Positions 15,905 to 26,700 of a stretch of DNA of 44,692 nucleotides are shown here, piece by piece. The notes beneath the pieces were generated by a model. The model saw only the letters and a program-made list of their open reading frames with translations. It was not told where the DNA came from and ran no database searches. The position numbers were made by a program, and so were the translations under genes. The DNA is from Candidatus Margulisiibacteriota bacterium. GTDB lineage: Bacteria > Margulisbacteria > Riflemargulisbacteria > GWF2-39-127. Numbering within the stretch: the stretch's first letter is position 1; each line of letters starts with the position of its first letter. The DNA is taken from assembly GCA_003242895.1 (NCBI GenBank), contig QKMY01000003.1, forward strand, positions 1-44,692. Direction: 5' to 3'.

Positions 15905-16644
15905 TGGTTTTCCGGAAAATATTGAGAATAGTTAACAATTTCTTCTCTGTTCCAAAAGATTATCCCAGCTCGCAGGTTGTCACCGAAGAAGACCTGCGAA
16001 GCATTACCGATCTAATCCGCAGTTATCGATATAAACTCAATATTATTAGCTATTTCAAAACGCAGCAGTCGCCGGACAAACATGCCGAAGGTCCCACAGT
16101 CCTCTATCATATAGCCTATATGCTAAAAATATATGAGCTCATTCTCCATGATCAATCATGGCTGACTAAAAGAACACCGGTAGATATTCAAATCCAGGAA
16201 CTTATAAATATATATAAAGATAAAACCAATGAACAGATAATCAAAGATTTTATAATTTTTCATGATATAGGAAAAAAGAAAACCATGGGTTATAAGAATA
16301 ACTCTGTTATCAACTATGGGCATACAGAGGAATCATTAAGAATCCTTAACAGTATCAGCATCCAACAGGATTCGCTTCTCTATAAATCTGTTAAATATCA
16401 TATGACCATTTACAATGGATTTTTTAACCGGAGTAATGTTCGGCTGATCAGAAAATTCATAGAACAGGAGCGCATGGACCTGAGCGAAATCAAAGTCATG
16501 TTCGCACTCTGTATTTTGGATTATATTGGTACGTTAAGAAATGAAACGGAAGAAGACAAGCTTCGTATGTGGCGGAATATGTATAGAGCGATTGACGGAT
16601 ATTTTGAGCATTTAGAAGAACAAGGGAAGAAAAAGAAATATTAA
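15904..16644 (+). CDS. HD-domain protein
   Basis: The 246-aa protein shows the metal-binding residues of an HD phosphohydrolase: His69, the His120-Asp121 doublet in IIFHDIGKKKT, His140, His166 and Asp206 in LDYIGT. The order and spacing fit an active HD domain, as in cyclic-nucleotide or (p)ppGpp hydrolases and the HD part of tRNA-processing enzymes. No second enzymatic domain is visible; the N-terminal 55 residues are unassigned. Its start overlaps the stop of a tail-anchored protein that may dock it at the membrane. The substrate is unknown. Confidence 0.7.
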   Translation: MVFRKILRIVNNFFSVPKDYPSSQVVTEEDLRSITDLIRSYRYKLNIISYFKTQQSPDKHAEGPTVLYHIAYMLKIYELILHDQSWLTKRTPVDIQIQELINIYKDKTNEQIIKDFIIFHDIGKKKTMGYKNNSVINYGHTEESLRILNSISIQQDSLLYKSVKYHMTIYNGFFNRSNVRLIRKFIEQERMDLSEIKVMFALCILDYIGTLRNETEEDKLRMWRNMYRAIDGYFEHLEEQGKKKKY

Positions 16645-16726
16645 TCATTTGAAATAATAATGAATTTGATTTAAGATCGCGGCATAGGTAAAATGATCGT
16701 AAAAATCGAATCAATGAGGTAAAATT

Positions 16727-17275
16727 TTGAAAAAAATCATTCCAATAATTATTATCACGTTATGTTTGTGTACATTCCAGAGTTTAGGTATGGCGAAGGA
16801 GGTAAAGAAAATGACTATTAATCTCAAAAGCCCGGCATTCAAAAATGAAGAAATGATCCCTAAGCAGTATACTTGCTACGACAAAAATGTATCGCCTCCG
16901 CTTGAATGGTCAGGAGTTCCGGCGAGCGCCAAAAGCATTGCAATAATTACCGAAGATCCGGATGCGCCTCGTGGAGTGTGGACACATTGGGTTGTTTATA
17001 ATTTGCCAGCAGATATAAAAGGCTTACCTGAAGAAGTTCCTACACAAGACACCTTGAAAAACGGGGCAGAGCAGGGAATAAACGATTCGAAAAATATCGG
17101 ATATGGTGGCCCTTGTCCTCCAAGCGGAGTACATAGATACTACTTTAAAATCTACGCACTTGATGAAAAACTTCCCTTAAAAAGCGGTAGTACAAAGGGA
17201 GACGTAGTAAAGGCCATGAAGGGCCACATTCTGGCAGAAGGCCAATTAATGGGAAAGTATAAAAAAGTTAAATAG
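16727..17275 (+). CDS. YbhB/YbcL family (PEBP-like) exported protein
   Basis: The 182-aa protein starts with TTG at 16727 behind GAGGT (16716-16720). The signal peptide runs to about residue 23. The mature part has the bacterial phosphatidylethanolamine-binding-protein motifs: YTCYDKNVSPPLEWSGVP, the EDPDAPRGVWTHWVVYNLP block and GYGGPCPPSGVHRYYF. The bacterial members have no agreed function. No operon partner is apparent. An ATG at 16714 in another frame meets a stop two codons on, which supports the TTG start. Confidence 0.9.
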   Translation: MKKIIPIIIITLCLCTFQSLGMAKEVKKMTINLKSPAFKNEEMIPKQYTCYDKNVSPPLEWSGVPASAKSIAIITEDPDAPRGVWTHWVVYNLPADIKGLPEEVPTQDTLKNGAEQGINDSKNIGYGGPCPPSGVHRYYFKIYALDEKLPLKSGSTKGDVVKAMKGHILAEGQLMGKYKKVK

Positions 17276-17387
17276 AAATATTTTGAGAAGTAGTAAACCG
17301 GTAACAAAATCTTTTTTTATGCTAAGGTTGTAAAGAATCATAGATATCCGTATAATTGTTAACTGAATTTAATTCATAGAGGCTATA

Positions 17388-18161
17388 ATGAGCACATTCA
17401 ATTTTTTATTTTCAGCGAAACCGCCAAAGCAAGAATCAGGGATGATTATGCATAATGAGCGGATAATAAAATATTCGATTCAACGGAGTTCGAAAAGACG
17501 AAGTATTGCGCTCGGTATAGATCTTCATAACGGTCTCAAGATAAATGCCCCACATAAGGCTACCACCAAAACTGTAGAAGACATTATAAGAAAGAAAATA
17601 AAATGGATTATCCGGCATCTTCAGTCCCATGAAGAATTAAAAAAAATGCTTCCGACACATAATTTCGTCAATGCCGAGAGCTTTCTCTATCTAGGGAGTT
17701 CTATTACGCTAAAGGTGATTGACGACCCTTATTGTAAGCGGGTACGAAGCTCAATAGAAAAAGACATTTTAACCATCGTAATGCCCAACGTAGCGGAACC
17801 GATCAAACGGGAGCATACCCGAAAAGCGTTGATATCCTGGTACCGGAAATGTGCTGAGGAAATAGTAACTTCGCGTACTGAGAAATATGCAGGGTTACTT
17901 GGCATTTCTTTTTACCGCATCGCCATAAGGGAACAGAAAAAGATATGGGGAAGCTGTAGTTTCAAAGGTATTATTCGTATCAACTGGAAAATTGTAATGG
18001 CGCCGATCTCTGTGGTAGATTATGTTGTTGTCCATGAACTGTGTCATATTAAGATCAGGAATCATTCATCAAACTTTTGGGATCTTGTCGCTTCAATATT
18101 GCCTGATTACAGAGAACGAAGACTGGTACTCAAAAAGGAAGGGATTAAATTTACACTATGA
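17388..18161 (+). CDS. YgjP-like (M48/DUF45) metallopeptidase
   Basis: The 257-aa protein has the HExxH zinc motif as HELCH (His216 to His220), preceded by the family's KKIWGSCSFKGIIRINW block and VVDYVVVHELCHI, and followed by NHSSNFW. YgjP-type proteins are annotated as zinc metalloproteases. An alternative start at the later MIM (about 17442) would drop 18 residues; the first ATG has a GAGG site and is kept. The stop overlaps the HAD gene by four bases. Confidence 0.85.
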   Translation: MSTFNFLFSAKPPKQESGMIMHNERIIKYSIQRSSKRRSIALGIDLHNGLKINAPHKATTKTVEDIIRKKIKWIIRHLQSHEELKKMLPTHNFVNAESFLYLGSSITLKVIDDPYCKRVRSSIEKDILTIVMPNVAEPIKREHTRKALISWYRKCAEEIVTSRTEKYAGLLGISFYRIAIREQKKIWGSCSFKGIIRINWKIVMAPISVVDYVVVHELCHIKIRNHSSNFWDLVASILPDYRERRLVLKKEGIKFTL

Positions 18162-18826
18162 GCCGGGACGATTTTAGAATAATTTTTGACTGGGATGGGG
18201 TTCTCATTGACTCTTCCCGGCAGCATAAAGAAAGCTGGAGCCGACTTGCAAGGGAAATCAACAAGCAGCTTCCTCCAGGTTTTTTCAATAAAAGCTTTGG
18301 TATGAAAAATGAAAAAATAATAATGGAAATCCTTTTTTGGGCCGATGATATTAGTGAAGCACACGAACTCGGTCTGCGAAAAGAAATACATTACCGTCAG
18401 ATCATCCAGGAAAAGGGGATTTCGTTCCTCCCCGGTGTTGAGATATTTATTAAGCGTCTCCGTATTGCAAATATACCTTTTGTCATAGGTTCGTCGACCC
18501 AAAGGGTCAATATCGATACAGTCCTTGATCTCCTTCACTTCAATGGATACTTTGATAAAATAGTATCGGCTGAAGATGTTACTGCAGGCAAACCAGATCC
18601 TCAAGTATTTATTAAATCTGCACAGTTGCTAGGAAACCCTGCCCCCAAATGCGTCGTTTTCGAGGACGCACTAGTTGGAATTGAAGCTGCCAGAGCTGCG
18701 AACATGAAGGTTGTTGCGGTAACGACAACCAATCCGAGGTCCGTACTGCAAGATAAGTCTGATATCGTAGTGGACAGGCTCGATGAAGTAACAATTGAAA
18801 GGCTTAATGGTTTATTTTCGACTTGA
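18158..18826 (+). CDS. HAD-superfamily phosphatase, beta-phosphoglucomutase-like
   Basis: The 222-aa protein has the HAD motifs in order: the nucleophile loop DWDGVLID (Asp11, Asp13), VIGSST as the threonine/serine motif, KPDPQVF with its lysine and VFEDALVGIEAARAA as the acid motif. A helical cap lies between the first two, as in phosphoglucomutase-type or phosphoglycolate-type enzymes. The substrate cannot be chosen by eye. Translation is coupled to the metallopeptidase gene by a four-base ATGA overlap. gpmA follows 45 bp later with its own ribosome site. Confidence 0.85.
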   Translation: MSRDDFRIIFDWDGVLIDSSRQHKESWSRLAREINKQLPPGFFNKSFGMKNEKIIMEILFWADDISEAHELGLRKEIHYRQIIQEKGISFLPGVEIFIKRLRIANIPFVIGSSTQRVNIDTVLDLLHFNGYFDKIVSAEDVTAGKPDPQVFIKSAQLLGNPAPKCVVFEDALVGIEAARAANMKVVAVTTTNPRSVLQDKSDIVVDRLDEVTIERLNGLFST

Positions 18827-18871
18827 TTTTATCAATAATATTTCTTTTTTTTGTAAAAAAGGAGGGTATTC

Positions 18872-19594
18872 ATGGTAAGGCTCATAATGGTTCGGCATGG
18901 AGAAAGCTTATGGAATAAACTAAATATTTTTACCGGATGGACTGATGTCGATCTATCAGAAAACGGAATTAATGAAGCCCGGAAGGGCGCGGAAATACTG
19001 AGAAGGGAAGGGTATACCTTTGATATTGCATACACTTCCTATCTCAAGCGAGCGATTAGAACATTGTGGATCATCCAGGATGTAATGGACCTGATGTGGG
19101 TGCCTGTTCATAGGAGCTGGAGATTGAATGAGCGTCACTACGGTGCACTGCAAGGCTTGAACAAAGAAGAAACCAGGCAGAAATATGGTGCAGGTCAAGT
19201 TCATATATGGCGCAGAAGTTACGATATTCAGCCGCCGGCATTAACAAAAGATGATCAACGTTATCCAGGCAGCGACACCCGATACAAAGAATTGAGCGAT
19301 AATCAGATTCCTCTGACAGAGAGCCTCAACGATACAGTTCAGCGATTTCTTCCCTACTGGCACAACACAATTGCTCCAACCATCAACGAAGGGAAACAAG
19401 TAATTATCGTGGCTCATGGCAACAGCTTAAGGGCACTCATCAAGTATATTGATAATATTGCAGATGAAGCGATACCAAACCTGGAAATACCAACGGGAAT
19501 CCCCCTGATATATGAACTTGATAGTTCATTGCATCCAACGGAACGATATTATTTAAGCGATGAAGGGAAAACGATATTTAATTTTAAATTTTAA
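18872..19594 (+). CDS. gpmA: 2,3-bisphosphoglycerate-dependent phosphoglycerate mutase
   Basis: The 240-aa protein is full length for cofactor-dependent phosphoglycerate mutase, which interconverts 3- and 2-phosphoglycerate in glycolysis. It carries the phosphohistidine motif [46 protein letters not shown] and the second catalytic histidine in [15 protein letters not shown] precedes the ATG. Its last 11 bases overlap the end of the chemoreceptor gene on the other strand. Together with pgi at 37296 it supports a glycolytic metabolism. Confidence 0.95.
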   Translation: MVRLIMVRHGESLWNKLNIFTGWTDVDLSENGINEARKGAEILRREGYTFDIAYTSYLKRAIRTLWIIQDVMDLMWVPVHRSWRLNERHYGALQGLNKEETRQKYGAGQVHIWRRSYDIQPPALTKDDQRYPGSDTRYKELSDNQIPLTESLNDTVQRFLPYWHNTIAPTINEGKQVIIVAHGNSLRALIKYIDNIADEAIPNLEIPTGIPLIYELDSSLHPTERYYLSDEGKTIFNFKF

Positions 19595-21200
19595 ACTTTT
19601 GCACTAAGTTTAATAATTTGGATGAGGCATTTGCCAGGGTACTCGAAGTCCCGGTTATCTTTTCACTGATCGAATTTATGTAATCAATGTTAGCTGATAG
19701 TTGCTTAAAAGTTTCAGTGCTCTGATTTGAATATTTATCAACTTCCACTATCTTTTCATGAACATTGGAAGAGATGTAGAGTTGTTCATTTGATGCTGTC
19801 TGAACTTTTTGAAAATATCCCGTAATAACTTCGATTTCTTTCCCAATAGACTCCATTTCGGACAAAGCTTTTTTGATTATTTCTCCACCGTCATTGATTG
19901 CCTCTACATTATTGCTTATTCCGAATACGACATTATCAGTACTTTCAATAATCTCATTAATAACCGACTTAATCTCATTCGTTGCTTCTGTTGTTCTGGC
20001 TGCCAGATTCTTTACCTCATTAGCCACAACCGCAAATCCTTTCCCGGCTTCTCCGGCTCTTGACGCTTCAATTGCGGCATTTAGTGCCAGCATATTTGTC
20101 TGTTTTAAAATTTTATTAATAACCTCGACAATTTGATGGATCTGTTCAGTTTTAGTTTTTAATTCCTGGACATTTCTCCTGGTATCGGCTGCATTTTCTT
20201 TTATTAACTCTAATTTGCTTCCGGCGGTATTTGCCGATACCTTTCCAACTTCCGTCATTTCTAGTATTTGACTGAAACCGGTAACTGTTTGTGTATTCCC
20301 TTCCAGGATAGTGTGAATGTGGCGAACAAGGAGCTCAATTTCTTTCTTTGTAGTGGTGATCATAGAAAAAAAATCACGGTTATTCTGAATGTTGTCTTCT
20401 AAGGATACAGTAATATTATTTATTGTGCCCGAAAGCTCTTCGCTCATAAAGTTAAGCTCTTTCGCAATAGAAGTGGTTTCTTTAGAGTGAGCAAGAATAT
20501 TTCCGATCATTTCCCGCTGTTTTCCAAGGAACTTATTAAAACTTCCACACAATGTCCCCATTTCATCATAAGCATTTATACAAAAGGATCTGGTAAGATC
20601 TCCCTCGCCCTCAGAAAGTTCATGAACTTTGAGTACAATTTTATTAAGTGAAGTGAATATAAATTTCTTTAAACAAACAAATGCGCTAACAAGGATAATA
20701 AGTGAAAGGATGAGCGACTTAGCAAAAGAGAGCAGCAAATGTTTTTTTAAATATTGTCTGAGAAAATTGTCAGTGAAGTATAATTCGACGGTTCCAACAA
20801 CTTCTTCCCCTTTTATAATATTTTCTTTTTTCCGAAAAAAAGCATGTTTTAGTTGATCATATTTTTTTGTAGGATCATAGTCAGTTATTTGATATGAACT
20901 AGACTTCACTTTGCCTTTATACGGAATGCCTGCGTTATAAACCACTATGGCAATAACATCAGGATTAGTCATTTCCAGCATAATCATTTTTTCTACACTT
21001 TTATCGTCAAAAACCCATAGTGGAACAGCAAGTGTATTGGAAATCCGGTCCGTAATCTGATTAACCTCACGCTTGATCTTATAATAAGCTGTATTTCTTT
21101 CTAAAACAAAAGAAATACAGTCAAATAATACCAATGCAGAAACGGTAGTTAATATTAGGATTGTTATTACTTTGGCATATGTTGAATTTTTTATGTTCAT
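19584..21200 (-). CDS. Methyl-accepting chemotaxis protein
   Basis: The 538-aa protein has a first membrane helix at about residues 8-28, a periplasmic sensor of about 130 residues, a second helix near 163-183, a HAMP linker and the cytoplasmic signalling domain. The hairpin tip is nearly canonical: [30 protein letters not shown] (split here only by reading). The ligand domain is unassigned; it is the size of single-module sensors. The gene ends by overlapping gpmA and diverges from a periplasmic binding protein, which may present its ligand. No cheA or cheW is in the window. Confidence 0.93.
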   Translation of the reverse strand: MNIKNSTYAKVITILILTTVSALVLFDCISFVLERNTAYYKIKREVNQITDRISNTLAVPLWVFDDKSVEKMIMLEMTNPDVIAIVVYNAGIPYKGKVKSSSYQITDYDPTKKYDQLKHAFFRKKENIIKGEEVVGTVELYFTDNFLRQYLKKHLLLSFAKSLILSLIILVSAFVCLKKFIFTSLNKIVLKVHELSEGEGDLTRSFCINAYDEMGTLCGSFNKFLGKQREMIGNILAHSKETTSIAKELNFMSEELSGTINNITVSLEDNIQNNRDFFSMITTTKKEIELLVRHIHTILEGNTQTVTGFSQILEMTEVGKVSANTAGSKLELIKENAADTRRNVQELKTKTEQIHQIVEVINKILKQTNMLALNAAIEASRAGEAGKGFAVVANEVKNLAARTTEATNEIKSVINEIIESTDNVVFGISNNVEAINDGGEIIKKALSEMESIGKEIEVITGYFQKVQTASNEQLYISSNVHEKIVEVDKYSNQSTETFKQLSANIDYINSISEKITGTSSTLANASSKLLNLVQKFKI

Positions 21201-21363
21201 GATAATTTTAGGTTGTTGTATATAATTTTTTATTCATTATGTTATAAATGAAACCTATGAACTATATTATCATATAAGTATCTAAATTTCTAATTTCTTG
21301 TTAAAATGTTAAGAGGTATTTTTTTTCAAAAGTAGTCGATTTAGTACGAAGGAAATATTAAAT

Positions 21364-22116
21364 ATGTTAAAATATTTAGCACTTGCAATAATAATAATGT
21401 CACTTTTACTCACCGGTGTTCAGGCCGATTACTCAAAAACAATACTTGTTGTGACTGAAAGCTGGCAGAATGGCACAAACGTTGACGGTACTGGTCTATA
21501 TTTTGACATCATACGCGCTATCTACGAACCAAAAGGATATACTGTAAAGTACAAAATAATGCCCTACAATAGATCGACAAACCTGGTAAAGAAGGGCGAT
21601 GCCGATATCGTGATCGGTGTCTATGCAGGCGAGCTCGATGGCGTGCTATTTCCTAAATGGCATTTTTCTTCAGATTTGATTAGTGCTTTTTTTCTGAAAG
21701 GCTCCAGCTGGGAAGGAGAAAAAAGCCTTAACAATAAAAAAGTAGTTTGGATGAGAGGGTATTCTTATGACAGCTATATTAGTACTCCCATGAAGTTTAG
21801 TGAGGTTGATGATCGGGCAATAGCCTTACAATTACTTAAATCGAAGAGAATCGATTATTTTCTTGATTCACCGGATGATACCCTGGACTTCATAAAAAGC
21901 AGCAGTAGCAGCAAATCTCCTAAATTAGTTTTCACACCTTCTGATTTTGAAGTCAAAAAAGTTAAAGCGTTAAATATGTATACATGTTTTGTGAAATCAG
22001 AGAAGGGGGCGCAGCTTGTAAAGCTATGGGATAAAGAGATCCAGAAACTTATTAGTTCGGGAAAAATCAAGGAACTGTTCAAAAAATGGGATCAAATAGA
22101 TTACTATAATTTTTGA
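21364..22116 (+). CDS. Periplasmic solute-binding protein (SBP_bac_3 type)
   Basis: The 250-aa protein has a signal peptide cleaved near VQADYS. The pattern is that of the amino-acid-type family 3 binding proteins: ILVVTESW at the start, GLYFDIIRAIYEPKGYTVKY, NRSTNLVKKGDADIVIG and the late IKELFKKWD. No ABC permease or ATPase is nearby, so it may serve a distant transporter or act as a sensor for the chemoreceptor encoded divergently 163 bp away. A GAAGGA site precedes the ATG. Confidence 0.85.
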   Translation: MLKYLALAIIIMSLLLTGVQADYSKTILVVTESWQNGTNVDGTGLYFDIIRAIYEPKGYTVKYKIMPYNRSTNLVKKGDADIVIGVYAGELDGVLFPKWHFSSDLISAFFLKGSSWEGEKSLNNKKVVWMRGYSYDSYISTPMKFSEVDDRAIALQLLKSKRIDYFLDSPDDTLDFIKSSSSSKSPKLVFTPSDFEVKKVKALNMYTCFVKSEKGAQLVKLWDKEIQKLISSGKIKELFKKWDQIDYYNF

Positions 22117-22140
22117 GATTTATATTCTGAGTACCTAGAG

Positions 22141-22171
22141 CCTTAACCCTGCATAAAGTGCAGGGTTAAGG
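22141..22171. terminator. Thirteen-pair hairpin between convergent genes
   Basis: CCTTAACCCTGCA pairs perfectly with TGCAGGGTTAAGG around five bases. It has no clear T-run but sits between two convergent genes, so it probably ends both transcripts. Confidence 0.6.
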
Positions 22172-22212
22172 AACGTAGCAATCGAAAAAACTATTCTTTT
22201 TAGCGATTGATT

Positions 22213-23319
22213 CTATTTGAACAATAACATCGTCGAGGTTTGATTCATATGTCCGATATATTGCTCCCCGTAAGTGCTGAACCCGACAGTCGGGATAGCC
22301 GTGAATATTTTACCATACTCATCTGACTTGTTTGAATCCTCAAGGCCTAATGTTCGAAGTATGCAGTGAAAATTGATAATGCCGGTTATTTTTCCCAATT
22401 CTAATTCTTTCGCTGCTATCGCTTTTTTTGTGTCGTTTACTATGTCTGTTCCTTCTAATAACGAGAGTTCCATTCCCTCACTCATATTGCAGTAAAACAC
22501 CATGCTATTATCTTTAGCTTGCTGTGGACTTCTTACATAAGGCTGCCCGTCTATCATTAATCCTATAGGGTTATGCATAAATGAATTCTTAGCTTCCTCT
22601 GTACTTTTGCCTAACGCGATAGCATATTCTACGATTGCCGGATTGTTGTTAAATTCCATTACTTCTCTTTTTGCCTCATTTGCTTTTGTTACCTTTAATA
22701 TTTTATTGAGCGGGTTAAAGCTTTGGGTCTTGAGAATGTCAAATCCGTTATTTGTCTTTAGCAGGATAAGGATTGCGGCATTAGTATAAGATTTGCCATT
22801 TGCAAAAACGTACGTTTGAGAAAATTTAAGGTCGTCACCAGCAGATCCGCCAACAAATGTAAGATTGGTCAATGCGCCGATCTTTTCCATTATTCGCTCT
22901 TCTTTCCCTCGTAACCCATCAATTAAAATAAGCCCTACATACTTATCTAAATCAAGTTCGTTCAATTTTGCTTTATAATAATTTTCGAAAGAAACAAAGG
23001 CACTTTTTACTTGATCTAGCTCTGATAGATTTTCTATAACCTCTATCTTGGCATCACTTATAATCTTATCGTTAAGAGCCATTAAGACTATCGAGTTTTT
23101 TGTTATTGTTCCGCTGATTAGCTCTCCTGAGGTTGAACATCCGAAAGTCTGTGCCTGAGTAAATCCAGACTGCATTTTATCCGATAGCTCTTGCGGTGAG
23201 TAAATTGAAGATGCGAAATATATTACCAATTTTGGATTAAATGTCTCTAGCTGCTTCTTTAAATCTTCCATCGCTTTTTCAATATTTTGTTCATGCGTTA
23301 TTACGGTCTTAATATTCAT
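22213..23319 (-). CDS. FIST domain sensory protein
   Basis: The 368-aa protein matches the FIST_N plus FIST_C architecture: PKLVIYFASSIYSPQEL, TFGCSTSGELISG, the GGSAGDDLKF turn and a C-terminal FHCILR and VGFSTYGEQYIGHMNQTSTML. FIST domains are thought to bind small ligands and often accompany chemotaxis or two-component genes. Here the protein stands without a fused output domain. The gene for a 69-aa protein is 11 bp upstream on the same transcript, and GGAGGAT marks the ribosome site. Confidence 0.85.
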   Translation of the reverse strand: MNIKTVITHEQNIEKAMEDLKKQLETFNPKLVIYFASSIYSPQELSDKMQSGFTQAQTFGCSTSGELISGTITKNSIVLMALNDKIISDAKIEVIENLSELDQVKSAFVSFENYYKAKLNELDLDKYVGLILIDGLRGKEERIMEKIGALTNLTFVGGSAGDDLKFSQTYVFANGKSYTNAAILILLKTNNGFDILKTQSFNPLNKILKVTKANEAKREVMEFNNNPAIVEYAIALGKSTEEAKNSFMHNPIGLMIDGQPYVRSPQQAKDNSMVFYCNMSEGMELSLLEGTDIVNDTKKAIAAKELELGKITGIINFHCILRTLGLEDSNKSDEYGKIFTAIPTVGFSTYGEQYIGHMNQTSTMLLFK

Positions 23320-23330
23320 TATGATCCTCC

Positions 23331-23540
23331 TTATTTTGAAGCAATTTCAATGCCTGATTCTTTTGCATACTTAATTAGTTTATCGATTATGTCAGGGTCA
23401 TCGGCAGTTGTCTCATCATACTTTAGCGGATTTATTCCTATTAATATAAGTTTTGCTTTTGTCATAGGGACCAATGATGTAACCCCGTTCGTTTTCACCT
23501 CAACAATCCTATCAATTATCATTTTAATTTTTCCAGCCAT
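23331..23540 (-). CDS. Small protein of unknown function, partner of the FIST gene
   Basis: The 69-aa protein begins MAGKIKMIIDRIVEV and ends with a lysine-rich helix. It has no signal peptide or membrane segment and is not recognised. It is a convincing gene because it has a strong ribosome site (GGAGTG), a fitting promoter (TTGACT at 23601-23596 and TAAAAT at 23577-23572, 18-base spacer) and lies first in a two-gene operon with the FIST protein. A role in the same sensory pathway is inferred from position only. Confidence 0.7.
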   Translation of the reverse strand: MAGKIKMIIDRIVEVKTNGVTSLVPMTKAKLILIGINPLKYDETTADDPDIIDKLIKYAKESGIEIASK

Positions 23541-23571
23541 TTTATTTAATCACTCCTCTCTTCTACTATAT

Positions 23572-23601
23572 ATTTTACTGAGCAATCAAATTTAAAGTCA
23601 A
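23572..23601 (-). promoter_or_regulatory. Promoter of the FIST operon
   Basis: On the minus strand TTGACT and TAAAAT are spaced by 18 bases, about 30 bp before the first gene of the pair. Confidence 0.6.
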
Positions 23602-23707
23602 ATTTCATACCCTTCCTAAAAGGATATATTTAGCATTCTCGACAAAAAATAAAAACGTATTTTTTGACCTTTCCATTTCTCTTATTTGTCCCATATAATT
23701 GATTAAT

Positions 23708-26700
23708 ATGGATACGGCAATAACTAATACCAACAGAGAAATAATAGCGGATAGCAAGACAACGATCCTCGTTCAGGGCTTGTCAGGCACCGGGAAAACT
23801 TCTTTTATCATCGACAAGTATGTATACCTTGTTACCAATAGCCGGCTACAGGCTTCGAATATCCTTGTACTCACAAACAACTCAAAGAATGCGGAATTCA
23901 TTAAGACAAGTATTATAAAGAAGCTGGCTCGAAGTTTTGATGAGACATGGATTAATACCTTTTATTCTTTTCCTGCCAGAATCCTTCGTGATTATGCATT
24001 TGAGGGTGGTGCGGAATATGACTATGAAGATGTTAATCGGTACAAATCATTGCTCATCATCGAGCACTTGATTCAGGACAATCAATGCCGTTTATCCGAA
24101 GAATTCACCTGGTATCTTGGCAAAAAAAGCTTTCTGAAAAAAGTTCTGGATACCATCCAATGGTTCAAAACGAATCTGATAACCATCGATCAGCTAGCCG
24201 GAATCGTGAATACCCATTTCCCACAGAACAACTACCTTGCCTCTATACTTTTCATTTATCGTAAGTATCAGGAGTTTCTTGGTGACTATCTGCTTTGCGA
24301 TCACTTGGATATTGTCAATAATGCCTACTCAATCGTAACAACAAACCCGGGTGTTAAGCAAAAAATCCAAGATCAATTCAAGTTAATTATGGTCGATCAT
24401 ACGGAAGATATGAATTATCTTCAATTACGGCTATTAAAAGAAATATGTGCTCCGCAAGCCACGACCGCTAACTTTTTTTATGATATCCATCAAACGCTGG
24501 CAGAAGAGAACTATACCGGGACGTTATTAGATCATATAAAAAGGCATTTCAAACCGGAGGAAATTGTTCTTTCGTCGATACATCGGAATTCGTCTCTCAC
24601 TACTGTTGCTGAAAGTATTGTATCGAAAAAACTTCTTTTCCCTGAGCCTAGACCGGAGATTGAGCTTTATAAGTGCTGTGATGAAAACAATGAATTCGAA
24701 TTCGTATTCCGTTCAATAAAAGAATCGATTATTACTAACAAGCATCTTACCTATAATGATTTTGCCATCGTGACTCGTAACCTCAAACGACATGCATACC
24801 GTATTCGCGAACAATCACGTCTTGCCGGTATCCCTTGTATTTTCGGGACTGATATTGATTTCTACAACCAGAAGCCGGTTGTATTACTTTTCGCTCTCAT
24901 CGCTTTTTTGACTGACGAGAGCAACACTCGATTCAAGCAGATCATCCCGCTTCATAGCAATGATATCCCGATGACAAAACTCTTTTCCCTGGAGCAAAAG
25001 GTTAACGGGGAGTTGCTAACAGAAATCTGCATTAAATCCGATACTAAAACAAAGGGGCAATTGTCGCCGGAGGAACTGGCAATTGCAATCGAGTTGCGAG
25101 AATTCTACAGTGCACTCAACAAAACTAAAAGGTGGATTGGTTCCTGTACAAGCATTACGGAATGTATCTATAAACTGTACCGCGAGTATGTTCTGGGATT
25201 CATATATCGTAGCGGTAATCTTGAAGGATTGGATTCGCTCACCTCACTTTTTTCAATGGTCAAAGAGTATGAAACCATAACAACGAACTTTGACAGGAAA
25301 ATCGACATGTACGAATTTTTACGAACCATAGAAGCAGTCACACTGCAATACTGTGATGAAATGGAATTGAAAAACACAGCAGATTACGACGTCGGAGTAA
25401 AAATACTCTCTATGCACCAGCTTAAAGGTGAAGAGTTTGACTCTGTCTTCCTGGTCCATTTTACTGAGGAAGAGTTCCCCAAAGTTAATAGCAGGATAAC
25501 TATTATCGACGGTAACCTATTAGCCTTATCACAGAACCTGCATGACGAACTTCATCAACCGTTCTATATCTCGCCGATAGTAACTCTTGAAGAAATACTT
25601 GAACAGGAAAAAAGGCTGCTTTATATTTCTCTCACAAGGGCAAAAAGCCGGGTATTCATTTCCTATCCGGCAACCGTTGATAATAAAGAACAGCATGCGT
25701 CTTCCTACCTGTCAGATGTCATTCATCCTGATAATATGCATACTTACGACGGCTCCCGAATTACAACCTTTCTCAATAGCTCAGAGGTTGAGATAACACT
25801 CCTTAAGAATTATTCATCGGTCTCGGCAGAACTAAAACAATTCCTGGTGATGAACGGCATTTATATCGACACAGCTATTTTCTCTCAGAAAAAAGAAGAA
25901 CTCAATATTCCTTTTAGCGATAAAAGAAAGTACTCAGCGTCAGCTATAAAAACGTTTCTTAGCTGTCCCAAAAAGTTCTATTATTCCAAGGTACTTGGGC
26001 TTGAGACACTTGGGAAGGAACGATTGCATATTGGCACGGAAGTTCATCGAGTTCTCCAGGTTTTTCATAGAATATTTCCTTCTCTTCACGGCATTGAACA
26101 TTCGACAATGCAGGCTATACTTGCCCGATTGTTAGATCGTGTCTGGCTTGGCTACGAACAAGCTCGCGACTTACCGGAAAATGTAAAATTAAAACGCTCC
26201 AAAAAAGGAGCGAGGGCTTTATTCAGTACAGAAATTATTGCCTCGTATTATTATAAAATGTTTGTTACGATATGTGTTCGCTACGTGGCCCAAACTCGAA
26301 CTATCATGGAAGGCCGGACCGCATATTTCCTGGAAAAAAAAGTAGCGTTCTCCCTCAACGGTATAGGCCTTTATGGTGTAATCGACAGAGTGGACAAAGA
26401 CAGGGACGGGCGGTACCATATTGTCGATTACAAAACTTCGGGAGCTAATGCAGCCTTCACAGCGCGAAGTGAAAAATTGAAATACATCAATATTGATAAG
26501 GACATTGATTATATTCCTCAAGATTTCCAGATGCCGCTCTATTATCTGGCAAGCTGTAACGCACTCAAGCTTCAACCTGAATCAATAGAATACTATTATC
26601 TCAACCAGACTGACAGTAACGAGCAATTCAAACGGATGAAGATATTATTCTCAGGCACGGAAGAGAAGAACACTGCTGTCATAAGTGAAGATGAAATAAA

